Source: Catenaria anguillulae PL171
Taxonomy: Eukaryota; Blastocladiomycota; Blastocladiomycetes; Blastocladiales; Catenariaceae
Direction: 5' to 3'
DNA: 64,000 nt
NCBI GenBank assembly: GCA_002102555.1
Contig: MCFL01000005.1
Location: 434,001 to 498,000, forward strand
The translations under genes were made by a program, and so were the position numbers. The first letter of the stretch is position 1. The number at the start of each line of letters is the position of its first letter. Of this stretch, positions 45,602-55,922 are shown piece by piece. The notes under the pieces were generated by a model. It searched no databases. It was not told the origin of the DNA and was given only the letters and a program-made list of their open reading frames with translations.

Positions 45602-47182
45602 ATGCTTGCCTCCACTCGAACTGCCTTCTCAACGGTCGCCGCGGGCCAGCGTGCAGCCGCCTCGGTGCTCCGCCATCCTGCAATGGCAATGGCATCCCGC
45701 CGTGCCGTCTCCACCGTCATTGATCGTAGGTTTCCTTCCAAGTTTGACGACAAGTACCTCTGGACACGGCTCGCTTACGATTTGAACGCACAAACACCTG
45801 CCATGTAGCCACCATTGGCCTGGATGACGACCAAAAGGCATTTTTCCAAGTTTCGCGGGACTTTGCCAAGGCCGAGCTTGCTCCGCGCATGCTGGAGCTG
45901 GACGCCAAGGAGACAGACATGCCGCATGATGTGCTCAAGCGTGCTGCTGACCTTGGATTTGGGGCCATCTATGTCAATAGCGAGTCCGGGGTGCGTTCAT
46001 GCTTGGAGCGGAGGCAGCAGTACACTGGACCGACTAATCGCAATTTACTTGATTTCAACAGGGTAGCGGCCTTACCCGCACGGATGCGTCGCTCATTTTC
46101 GAGGCTCTCAGTACTGGCGATGTATCGATTGCTGCATACATTTCGATCCACAAGTACGTTCGACGTGCGCAACCGTCAATGCGATCCATTGCGACATCAG
46201 CTGACCATGACTTTATACAGCATGTGTGCATGGATGATTGACTCGTTTGCTTCGCAAGGTTCGTCAAGTGAATACAGTCTGCCTGTGAACGCGCGGCCCT
46301 GACCCATGACTTCCTCAACCGCTCTCAATACCTCTAGAACTCAAGGACAAGTACCTCCCGTCCATGATCACCATGGACCGCCTTGCCTCATACTGCCTTA
46401 CCGAGCCCGGCGCAGGCTCGGACGCGGGCAATCTCGGTACCATGGCCAAGCGCGACGGCGAAGACTACGTCCTCAACGGATCCAAGGCCTTCATTTCGGG
46501 CGCAGGCCAATCCGACATTTACGTCGTCATGGCGCGCACGGGCGCTCCTGGATCGGGTCCAAAGGGCATCACTGCCTTTTTGATTGACGCGCAAGATCCA
46601 GTCATGAAAAAGGGTTTGTCGTTTGGCAAGAAGGAGGCAAAGATGGGGTGGAATGCACAACCCACTCGCGCAGTCAACATGGACAACGTGCGCGTCCCCG
46701 CATCGCATGTGATTGGCGAGGTCGGGTCCGGGTTCAAGTATGCCATGAAGGGCTTGGACGGCGGCCGCGTCAACATTGCGTCGTGTTCGCTGGGTGGCGC
46801 GCAGGCCGCGTTGGAGGCCGCGATTGAGCACGTGGGTGTGCGCAAGCAGTTTGGCAAGCCGTTGGCCAGTTTCCAGAACGCGCAGTTCAAGTTGGCGGAA
46901 ATGGCGACCAATTTGACGGCCAGTCGGTTGATGGTCAGGCAGGCTGCGGGTATGTTGGATGCCGGGTCTGACAGCGCCAATGCGTACTGTGCCATGGCCA
47001 AGATGTTTGCGACCGAGCATTGCTACCAGGTGTGCGACGAGGCATTGCAGCTGCACGGCGGGTACGGGTACCTCAAGGACTACCCTGTCCAGCAATACTT
47101 GCGAGACTTGCGGGTGCATCGCATTCTCGAAGGCACCAACGAAATTATGCGCATGATTGTCAGTCGCCAGCTGCTCAACTGA
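45602..47182 (+). CDS. ACAD8: Isobutyryl-CoA dehydrogenase (ACAD8), mitochondrial
   Basis: FAD-dependent acyl-CoA dehydrogenase that oxidises isobutyryl-CoA in valine breakdown. Exons are 45602-45725, 45809-45990, 46062-46153, 46221-46258 and 46338-47182, an exact codon multiple (426 residues; human about 415). Donors are GTAGGT, GTGCGT, GTACGT and GTTCGT. An Arg/Ser/Ala-rich mitochondrial presequence precedes the ACAD N-domain ([34 protein letters not shown]). Next come the FAD/substrate block [23 protein letters not shown], and the C-domain with [29 protein letters not shown] contains the expected catalytic Glu. The sequence follows ACAD8 more closely than short-chain or isovaleryl enzymes, especially in the IDSF to SYCLTE stretch. 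Exon 4 is only 38 nt. Confidence 0.95.
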
Positions 47183-47519
47183 GTGTACACATGCACACTG
47201 TTGATTGGGGAGTGTTTGGTCATCACGCTTCCGTGCGGGAGCTCTTCAGCTGTTTTCGATTCTTGCTCAAATGCATGGAGGTCATTCAAAACCTTTGCGA
47301 GTGCATATATGTATCAGCCATGCCATAGTCCCTCACTTCGCCTCACGCCCCGTCCATGTCGCCGTGGTTGGCCGGCCCGCAGATGTGATTTTGTATTGGG
47401 CAACCTCGTTGAAACAATTCTCATTGATCTGGCCGAGAATGTGTCGGCAGAAACCATGTCTGCGTTTCTATGAGTGATTGTTTCTTTTTGGCTACTACTG
47501 GCGTTTCCCTCTTTTCAAA
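47183..47519. other. 340-bp gap after ACAD8
   Basis: Probably ACAD8 3' UTR, ending in a pyrimidine-rich tract before the AAAATG at 47520. Nothing else is seen. Confidence 0.4.
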
Positions 47520-47969
47520 ATGCATATACGCCAGGCAAACCAGCTGCATGGTCGAGCCAACGCTGTATGCATTCAAGGTCGCCCTCGCATGGGGATCACC
47601 AAGAACTTGTCGGTCGACAAGGGGGCCAACAATGACGCTTTCGCCACCATTGCCGCGGTCATTTTCCCGCCCGACGCATCCATCATTCTAGTTGATGCAG
47701 CGCAACACCCGCATGTCCTTGTTCCCGACCGGATGGCGTCGAAAGTGATTGTGCGCTTGGATCGCGAGGCGAGTCGTGTGCGATTTCCCGGGTTTCCCAG
47801 GAGTGGGAAGGAGTGGGACTCGAGGTTGTTACCGCTACCGTTGTTGCCGTTGGAGGCGAGCCAAGGTGGCCATGGACCTGGATCGATTCGGGCGCCGCGT
47901 GCAGTCAACGGCAAATGGCAGATTGGAACCAAGTTTACCACATCACTGGTTTCCCTACCGTACGCCTAA
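47520..47969 (+). CDS. Hypothetical protein, weak ORF
   Basis: An ATG in a good context (CAAAATG) opens 149 codons with GC-rich third positions in the centre (MGITKNLSVDKGANNDAFAT, IAAVIFPPDASIILVD). I recognise no family. The last third is Pro/Leu/Gly-rich and less coding-like. It sits between ACAD8 (+) and an unrelated minus-strand ORF. It could be a real small gene or a chance frame. Confidence 0.35.
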   Translation: MHIRQANQLHGRANAVCIQGRPRMGITKNLSVDKGANNDAFATIAAVIFPPDASIILVDAAQHPHVLVPDRMASKVIVRLDREASRVRFPGFPRSGKEWDSRLLPLPLLPLEASQGGHGPGSIRAPRAVNGKWQIGTKFTTSLVSLPYA

Positions 47970-48131
47970 CCACCTTTGCCAGTGTTTTCTTCGCTCTTAT
48001 ATTGTTTTCTGCCGATGTACGTCTTGCTCACTGATCGCCTTGACTCCATACAAGTGTACATGGTGAAAATGCAAGGAATACACAAATGAAAAGAGAGTTG
48101 AACTCAGTCAGATTGGAACCGGGCCGCCATA

Positions 48132-48819
48132 TCACTCGGTCCTCTTGCGCATAAGTTGTTGCGGCGCCGGGGAACTCGGGTTGGCTTGCGCTGCCGCCGC
48201 TGTTGCTTGTGCGAACTGCGGGTTGATGGGGTCGATTGCGAACGACTCGGATATCACAACCAACTCGCCATCGACCAACCGCAGTCTGCCGCTTGCCCCA
48301 ATGGTAGATCCACGGCGCACATGGGGCATTGAGCAATGGCGCGGGTACCGCGACGAGCACGTCCATCGGGCCGGCGAACCCCAAGTGGTGCGGTGGAACA
48401 ATCCGCAACTGCACGACAAGGCGGGTGCTGTCCCATGCAATGGGCGCCGGGTCGCCCATCACATGGCCAAGTACAGAGGCGGTTGACGCAAAGCGCAGCT
48501 GTTGGCCGTCCGGGACGCGAGCAAGCACCGAATGAGCGATGACCTCGACCGAATCGAGCTCGGGGACATCGTAAATGCCGGCGTTCGACACAAGCAACGC
48601 TTCCCCAGTTTGAACGTGGAAGAAACCGGCGGTGAGGACTTGCAAGTCCACAATCTCGCCTGCTTCGTTTTCAACTGGGATGGTGGCTCGGAACGACCCG
48701 TTGTTTGGGTGTTGGTTATGGTACTCCGTGGCTGGGTTCGGCTGTTGGATGCAGACAACTGCGCACGTCAAGTCAAAGACGCCATCTGGGCGGCAACGAA
48801 ATTGATGGGGGGCAGACAT
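48132..48819 (-). CDS. Hypothetical protein, one-base break at a C4 run
   Basis: ATG 48819 opens a coding-like frame (MSAPHQFRCRPDGVFDLTCA, GEIVDLQVLTAGFFHVQTGE, DVPELDSVEVIAHSVLARV). It leaves frame after PAPLLNAP. Adding one C near 48322-48326 continues into VRRGSTIGASGRLRLVDGEL and VVISESFAIDPINPQF and stops at 48132, giving about 229 residues. The composition suggests a beta-rich soluble protein without signal peptide or membrane segment. I recognise no family. The smooth continuation and codon use argue that it is a real gene. Confidence 0.55.
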
Positions 48820-49569
48820 ATTGACGAGTCTTGATGGGATGAACGGGTTAAGGGATGCTGTGAGGGAATGGGTTCAAGGACGGTATGGGGTGTGGATTGC
48901 TTGTTGAAGGTCAGGTGAGGATAGCATCACTTGGGCAAAGGTGAAGGGTGTGGTCACGATATTTGAGGCATACACCATCTGTGCTCGGTGAAGACTGAGC
49001 GTTCTCAATTTCCCACATTCGTCGTGTCGTGGGTGCCCTGTGTTGCAGCGGGAACCAACTCTTGCTCGAGCCGTGTGCGGAGGTTCATATCGGTACATTG
49101 AGATGCGGCGGGCCGAGTGAGGGACTTTTTGCTTGTCACATTGTATACCTGGATGCGGGCGAACTTTAAAAATGCAGGAAGGTTTGTGCGGAGATGTGGG
49201 GAAAGAATGCCTTCTTGAGGGTTTCGAGTGTGACAGTTATACACGTGCTTCTTCTCATGTTCGGCGCAACTACGCGCGACACTGGGGTCTGTTGGTGTTT
49301 TCGTGTGCACAGGACGAATCTGGGCCGTGCAGTTGCGACGTCAGATATTTCAATATCAAAGAAGCAGAAAACTAGATCAAAGAGCGCAAAAAGGGTTTGG
49401 GTGCAATCCTTGCCTCCATCTAGTCAAACCAGCCCTGACCTGATGCCACGAGTCGCGAAGTTTCGCTTCGTGAGTGTCGGGGACTCGCCCTTTCTGTCCA
49501 GTCGATTTGCTGCGCGACGGAACAAAGCGAGATCTTGCTTCGCTAGAATCACGCTATTTAGTTTATCTT

Positions 49570-49614
49570 TCTTAGGACCCGAGGCACAAGCCGGCTCTGT
49601 ACAGCGAAGGGCAA
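49570..49614 (-). repeat. 45-bp dispersed repeat, copy 2 (inverted)
   Basis: Reverse complement of 3912-3956 at 42 of 45 positions. Weaker similarity may continue for about 30 bp on the AAAGATAAAC side. No terminal repeats or target-site duplications are evident. Confidence 0.85.
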
Positions 49615-49734
49615 TATTCGCTTGATCAGATCTCGATCATGCACAACTTGGTGTTGGCAGAACGATGGTTCACCCTGTCGGTCACACATATTGTGGTTTC
49701 GGTTCAAATTTACGATTGGCGATCCTGGCGTTTT

Positions 49735-49782
49735 GTGAACAAATCAGGATCGCGTGGCTCGTGCTCGTGTGCATTTGTTCAC
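49735..49782. repeat. 10-bp inverted repeat
   Basis: GTGAACAAAT (49735-49744) and ATTTGTTCAC (49773-49782) are perfect complements, 28 bp apart. They lie in the gene-free gap and could form a hairpin or be an element end. Function is unknown. Confidence 0.6.
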
Positions 49783-50271
49783 TGCGATTCTGAAAACGTG
49801 CGATGCTGATCCGCGATCCTTCAGCGTCGCGACGCAAATTTGGGACCAAAATCGCAATACCTCACGCAGAGCACCTCACGTGTACCCGTCCTCTTTGGCA
49901 AGACATGTCAACTTCTCACGAGTGAGCTTGGTCCAGCAAGCCAACGCCACTGCCACCGCCGCTGCCTGCGACCACACCCTTCAACTGGGTTGCAACACCA
50001 CAAAGCCCCCCTCAACTTATGGGACTCGGCCAACAGCCAAATTCAAGCACTGACCAACCAACACGCTGATCTTCACCTTCAACTATCGCCCAATCACACT
50101 GTACTCCATTCATGCCTTGCTACAGGTTCACTTATCCCATTATTTTACACACTGTATGTCCATGACGAGCGGCAAAAAACCGTGCCTGGCTGTCGCGTTT
50201 CGGGACCACTGCAACCTCGTCTACCTCGTGGAAATGGACGGATATGCAAATGAATCGAGGCCAAAAGTCCT

Positions 50272-50888
50272 TTACGATTCCGACGCGGTTCCGTTTGCGT
50301 TTGAGGCACCGTCTTGAGGTGCCATGGGACGATCGAGGTGATGACAAGGTGCAATCATGCGCTGGAGATCACACAACGTCGAAAATGTCAGTGAGCAATC
50401 CAACAAGTCAGGAAGACGGTCAGCCAATGCAACAAACCTGCTTGAGCATGTACTTGGCGCGCGCAATAGACTCGCCCTCGGCCAAGGCCATTTGAGCAGT
50501 GAGGTGGCGGGAGCCAATCATGAGGGCGAGCGTGTCGCGATGTTGGTTGACCAACCACTCGCTATGTACAAGGACGCAAGAAAAGGGGGATCGTAAGCGT
50601 CGGCCAACAAAGGCCGGTGACAGCGCAGAGGGTGACCCAGTGGGACAGCGTACTAGCGAGTAGTGTCGGCGTGACCAGTTCCCACATGCTTGGATTGCAC
50701 TATTGGAACAGATGGCCACCTTGTGAGCTACGAGGTGGCAAGAGTGAAGAGTGGAGAGGGAGGTGATCCGCACGGTGCTCGAGTTGGGTGTTGAGCGTGA
50801 ATCGATCCTGCACAAACGCATCAAAAAGGGTGAGAAAGAAATGGCGTGAAGCATTGCTGAAATACATTGCCCAAGGCTGTTTTACCAT
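50272..50888 (-). CDS. SF3B5: Splicing factor 3B subunit 5 (SF3b10), five short exons
   Basis: Small U2 snRNP SF3b subunit (yeast Ysf3). Five exons: 50888-50886 (only the ATG), 50807-50774, 50699-50654, 50561-50438 and 50361-50272. All junctions are GT-AG (donors GTAAAA, GTGCGG, GTACGC, GTTTGT), introns are 74-92 nt, and the total is exactly 99 codons. The spliced product reads MDRFTLNTQLEHLQSKHVGT, GHADTTRYEWLVNQHRDTLA, LAEGESIARAKYMLKQRMIA. This follows the family pattern of DRYTIHSQLEHLQSKYIGTG and EWLVNQHRD block by block. The tail is slightly longer than in animals (98 versus 86 residues). The start codon stands alone in exon 1, directly followed by the donor. It diverges from Utp21, 224 bp away. 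Confidence 0.9.
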
Positions 50889-51112
50889 TGTCGGGGATTT
50901 TTCGCTTTTTGGTACATATCGGCAAGCGTAATTATCGATGGTTGCTTTGGGGGTTTGGAGGATCAGGGTGAGGATACCAATCACGTGAGCTCACACACGC
51001 CCAAATGCGCTTCGAATGTCACCCATGAGAGCCGGCGTTCAACGCAGAAGCATTAGTTACGCATGCCGCGGATTGTGAGCGTATTGGAAGTTGAAGCCCA
51101 TAGCCCAAACCA
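50889..51112. promoter_or_regulatory. 224-bp bidirectional promoter of SF3B5 and UTP21
   Basis: The interval separates the divergent start codons of two RNA-processing genes. No TATA element is apparent; a CACGTG-like CACGTGA lies near 50992. Confidence 0.4.
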
Positions 51113-54100
51113 ATGTCAACCACCATGCAACCCAAACTGAAAAAGGCGAGGATCGTCAAGGAGTCCGCCGACGGCACGGCCGCAACCAGCATCTCTGCCG
51201 TGGCCGCTGCGGCACCCGCCAAACCATCGAGCGTATTCGCGCCATTCCGTGCTCTCGGCACCGTGGCCAACGATGTTCCCTTTTCACTGCAAGCGCTCGG
51301 CGCCGACAACTTCTTGACCACCTGTGTGGGAAATGCCTTCCACGTTTACAATGTATGTGACCTTTATCTTCCATGCCGAATTCCTGATCATCGATCCTGA
51401 CAATGTTGACGATTGCAGGTTGACCGATTCCGTCTCATGGCCGCGAGTTCCCCAACTCCCGAACCGATCACCTCACTCGCCGCCCACAAGGACACAACCT
51501 ACGCGGCTTGTCGCAACATTGTCTACATTTTCCACCGTGGCAAGCGGACGGGCGAGCTCGTCAACCCCGATGTGGACGGATCCATCTTTCAACTCCTGCT
51601 TCTTGGTGACTACCTGCTGGGGCTGAGCGACGACAACCAGCTCACAGTTTGGGATCTCTCGACGCCCAAGGCAGATGACGATGATGAGGACATGGACAAG
51701 CCATCCGAGCCAGTGGCAAATGACAACAAGGTGTACTCGACTGTGCAGTTCGGATCCAACTTTTCCACGTCGTGCTTTATGCATCCGCACACGTATCTTA
51801 ACAAGGTGCTTGTGGGATCGTCCGAGGGCACCATGCAGATTTGGAATGTCAAGACCAACAAGTTGATTTACGAGTTTGAGTCGATCGGGTCGGCAGTCAC
51901 GACCGTGGTGCAATCGCCGGTGATTGATGTGGTTGCAGTGGGCACCTTGGACGGGCACATTCACTTGCACAACCTCAAGTCGGACGAGCGGATTGGATCA
52001 TATCATCAGGAGACGAGGGTCACGGCGATTGCGTTCCGGACTGGTACTGTCCCCAATGATTTTGGAATCGTCGTTTGTGGATACTCATTTCTGACGCTAT
52101 GCGTGTATCTGCACTCGCTTTTCAATAGACAACGACATGCCGCTCATGGCGTCTGCGAACCAGTCGGGCGACATTGCCATCTGGGACCTCGAAAAGCGCC
52201 GCCTCATCCACAACGTCAAGGGCGCCCACGAGGGCACCATCCCTTCGATCCAATTTCTTCTCGGCCAGCCCGTCCTCGTCACTTCTGGTGCAGACAACGC
52301 CATCAAGCAATTCATCTTTGATTCGCCCGATGGCGTCCCGCGCCTGCTCAAATTCCGTGCAGGCCACGCGGCCCCGCCAACGTCGGTCAAGTTTTACGAC
52401 GACGATGGCAAGTACCTTGTGACTGCTGCCAAGGACCGCGCCATGCGCATCTTTTCGGTTGTCAAGGACGCACACTCGTTCGAGTTTTCGCAGGGCAAAG
52501 GCACGGGCACGGCAGCCAACACGGGGACACACGCCACCAAGGGCGCAAAGCGGCTTGGGATTTCCCTGGATACGCTGCGGTTGCCGCCCGTCACGTCCGT
52601 GGCTATGTGCGAAACGACGCAGCGCGATTGGGATAACGTGGTGACGGCGCACGAGGGCGAGAGTGAGGCGCGGTTGTGGTCGTTCCAGCGCAAGGCACTG
52701 GGTAAGCACACGTTGGCGGCGCGCGACGGGTCCACTGTCAAGGCGGTGGCCATGACAGCGTGCGGCAACTTTGCCGTCTTGGGAACCGAGGCCGGAAACT
52801 TGGACGTGTACAATGTGCAGTCGGGCAAGTTCCGCAGGTCATTCACGGGTGGGCATTCAAAGGCGATCACGGGCATTGTGGTGGATCGCATCAACAAGTG
52901 CTTGGTGTCGTCATCTCTCGACAAGTCGGTGCGCGTGTGGGATTTCGCCACGGGCAAGTCGGTGTACTCGATCCCCATGCATGCACCCATTACGCAGTTG
53001 GTGGCGCACATGGACAATGAGCTCGTTGCGGTCGTGTCGGACGATTTGTCGATCCGTGTCTTGGACCTCGAGACACGCCGCATTGTGCGTGAGTTCTGGG
53101 GCCATCGCAACCGCATCACGGACGTTGCCTTTTCGCCCGATGGCCGTTGGCTCGTCTCCGCGTCGCTCGACGCCACCGTCAAGACCTGGGACTTGCCCAC
53201 GGGCTTCCTCGTCGACCAGTTCCGCGTGGACCATGTCGTCACGTCGCTCACGTTTTCACCCATGTCCGACTTTCTTGCCACCACGCACGTTGACAGCTTG
53301 GCCGTGTTCCTTTGGTCCAACCGCACCCAGTACACCAACATTAGCCTTCGGCCATTGACGGACGACGACGAGGTTGTGGAACAAGCCTTGCCAACAAGTG
53401 CGGATGTGGATTCCGACCGTGAAGACGAAGGCACCGAAAAGCAAAAGGCGTCCGCCGGAACCGCCGAAGTGGTGGTTGCGGCCGAAGTTGCCTACTCGGA
53501 CTATGTGACCCCCGAGCAGATCACCGAGCACCTGATTACCTTGTCTAAGCATCCGAAATCGCGGTGGCAGACACTGCTCAACATTGAGGCGGTCAAGGCC
53601 AGGAACAAGCCCATTGAGCCGCCCAAGGAGCCCGAGAAGGCGCCCTTCTTTTTGCCGACCGTGGCTGGCGTCGTGCCCACGTTTGCGCCCGATGCAAACA
53701 AGAGCGTTGATGACGATGGGACGGTCAGGGCGTTTGGCCAGCTTTCGTTGGATTCCGAGTTTTTGCAGGTGCTCAAGCAGTGTGACGAACAGGGCAATTG
53801 TACGTCGTGGCTCGTCATCACCGTTTTTTTTCAATCTCTTCTTTGATTCATTTGCTGACCTTGTGTGCATTCTTTTGTAGACGATGTCCTTCACGCCATG
53901 CTCGTCGACATGTCTCCGTCGGCCATCGACCTTGAAATCCGCATGCTCTCTGAGTTGCACTTGCGTGCCTTCATCCAAGCCTTGATTGCACACTTGAACA
54001 AGCACCAGGCGTTTGAGCTGGGCCAAGCTTGGATGAATGTGTTTCTCAAGTGCCATGGCGAGGCCCTGACCCGATCTGACGAGTTTCGTGACGACTTGCA

Positions 54101-54191
54101 TGCGTTGCTGGAGGCACACGAGGCCGAGTGGAATCGGGTGCAGGCAAATCTGAGGTATTGTAACTGTTTGTTGGACTTTGTGCGGTTCTGA
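51113..54191 (+). CDS. UTP21: U3 snoRNP / SSU processome protein Utp21 (WDR36)
   Basis: WD40 protein of the UTP-B module, needed for 18S pre-rRNA processing in the nucleolus. Exons are 51113-51352, 51419-52043, 52129-53799 and 53881-54191. Donors are GTATGT, GTACTG and GTACGT. The sum is an exact codon multiple (948 residues, close to the usual 900-950). Two tandem WD40 propellers fill residues 40-690 (TVWDLSTPK, MQIWNVKTN, IAIWDLEKRR, VRVWDFATGK, VKTWDLPTGF). The Utp21-specific C-terminal domain follows (PFFLPTVAGVVPTF, SPSAIDLEIRMLSELHL). An acidic insert (DDDDEDMD) sits in the first propeller. No frame breaks. Confidence 0.96.
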
Positions 54192-54320
54192 GAGGCGAGT
54201 TGTGTGTTGGCCGTGATTCATAGTTGTAAATAGATCCATATTGATTGACTGAACCTGACCTGAATACGTGAATGGCATCAATACACCACCGATTTGACAA
54301 ATGATAACGAGACACGGCTG

Positions 54321-54911
54321 CTAGACCCACCGGAAACACTGCGACGCAATGTACAACTCAGACTTGCCCGGCTCCTGGGTCAAGAAGAAGGTGGAATGAA
54401 ACTTGCGCGGGTTGCGCTCGTTTGTAAACTTGACGGTCCCAAATGTCGTGACCATGACCGTCTCTGGACTTTGAGAAGCTGGATAATTGAACGGACAACG
54501 AGTCAAGCCCATGACGTCAAGCAGATATTTCCAGGGAGGAAAATGGACGAACCAAGTACAGGGTGCGCATCGCTTGCTTCTATCCGATGTTCTGATGCAG
54601 GCATATTCAAATAAAACTCGCGAAAGGCAGGACCGGTAAACGCATGGCCATTCCAAGAAATGGCGGAAGACTCCTTGTATAGTGTCTTGAGCGATGCCCG
54701 ATGAGTGTCCATCTTTTGGTAGTAGGATGTGACGAGCGAAGCGGCTGCGGCGGCTGCGCGGTCAATCTGAGGCCGGGCGTGGGCTTTGCGCTACAGATGT
54801 CATCCATCATTTGTGTTGCAGTTGGTGTGGAAACGTAAGCGCTGGGAACGTGACTGGTGGCGGAATTGGTGGAAGGTTTACCTGATCTTCGGTGGCAGAC
54901 ATGGCAGACAT
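54321..54911 (-). CDS. NXT1: NTF2-related mRNA export factor NXT1 (p15)
   Basis: NTF2-like partner of the mRNA exporter NXF1/Mex67. Exons are 54911-54882 (MSAMSATEDQ), 54766-54553 and 54478-54321. Introns are 54767-54881 (115 nt, GTAAAC) and 54479-54552 (GTTCGT). The total is exactly 134 codons (133 residues; human 140). The helix IDRAAAAAASLVTSYYQKMD, the ISWNGHAFTG turn, MPASEHRIEASDAHPV, the strand TVMVTTFGTVKF and IASQCFRWV follow NXT1 in order. NTF2 itself is less similar. In most yeasts the equivalent partner is the diverged Mtr2, so an NXT1-type protein suits an early-diverging fungus. It converges with UTP21, 129 bp between stops. Confidence 0.9.
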
Positions 54912-55922
54912 GGCGGTGTGATCGGGATGTGGCCTTGAGGGCTGTGGAAACGATATCTTCACGGCCTTGTCGCATTAATGCGCAAAGTCGCAAAGGCGGG
55001 CTTTATGGCACGGTATTCGTTCTCTGATATCCCGGAGGCGTGCAGTGACTCATAGGCGAGTTGAAGAGGTGCCGATCTTGCCGTGCATCTAGCTGATCTT
55101 TGATGGTGCCGCGAGCAACGGACGAGCCTGGCGAGAGGTTGTCCACTACCTACATTTGGCGCGGCAACGGCGGCAACAGCTGCTGACGGCTGATGTGCCG
55201 AGGCTTTCCATGTTCGATACGTGCGGCATGTGCAAAGGCAAGGTCATGGCGATGCTGGAGGGGCACAAGTGTTTGACGATAATCGTCGTTGAGATGGACG
55301 GTGGTTGTTGTCAATAAAGACTGCTCAATGTCACTTGTTCAATTTGTGCACCTCAACCCATAACATATATTGCTAGCCTAATTACAATGTCTTTCATCCT
55401 CTTGTTCCAAGTTTGTATTTGTTAATTTTTCAAAAAAGCGGTGGGAATGACGATCGCCATGGCCGCGGCGAAAAAGAAAGCAAAGAAACGGAAGCAAATG
55501 TCAACAGAAACGCAAGAAAGAGAGCCAAGAGTACAGCATGATGAGAGAGGAGATGAGCGAAATTTTCGAGTGAGAGACAGAGTTTGTAGAAAAATGTGTA
55601 GAACAAACAATCGACGAAACAAGAAGGAAGCGAGGGACGAGCAGGGTAACATCAACATGGACACGACCAGACACAAGAAAAGCAAAGAAACGAAAACAGA
55701 GACAAGCGGGGGAAAGCGCACGAAAGAAATCAAGTCGGGATCAAGCGAGTCAAGAGTGGAATGTGGGGACAGGGCACTGCTCTTGACCAGCTCTTGCAAT
55801 GCTCTGCACAGCACACACACCATCAACAACACACCAAAGATCGCACACACTTGAACGCTCGCAAAACAAGATGATCCCTCCCTTCTGATCTCGCCGGCGT
55901 CACCACAACAGAGACAAAACAA
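54912..55922. other. 1-kb gap: NXT1 promoter, possible exon, and RhoGAP 3' flank
   Basis: A stop-free plus-strand stretch at 55093-55317 reads LIFDGAASNGRAWREVVHYL, then LSMFDTCGMCKGKVMAMLEG, and ends in a stop overlapping AATAAA (55313-55318). It begins right after a CATCTAG that could be an acceptor. It is unrecognised and lacks a supported first exon. From 55440 to 55920 the minus strand is strongly pyrimidine-rich, probably the RhoGAP 3' UTR. Confidence 0.4.

Larger units (their letters stand above)
48820..50271. other. 1.45-kb gap with a dispersed repeat
   Basis: No coding sequence is recognised. The gap contains the second copy of a 45-bp dispersed repeat (49570-49614), a 10-bp inverted repeat (49735-49782) and a locally AT-richer stretch around 49500-49860. 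The 49440-49625 part may be a decayed element extending beyond the repeat core. Confidence 0.55.

Noticed and set aside
50153-50317. Short plus-strand ORF beginning MSMTSGKKPCLAVAFRDHCN
   Set aside because: It overlaps the last SF3B5 exon in antisense, which explains its protein-like composition.
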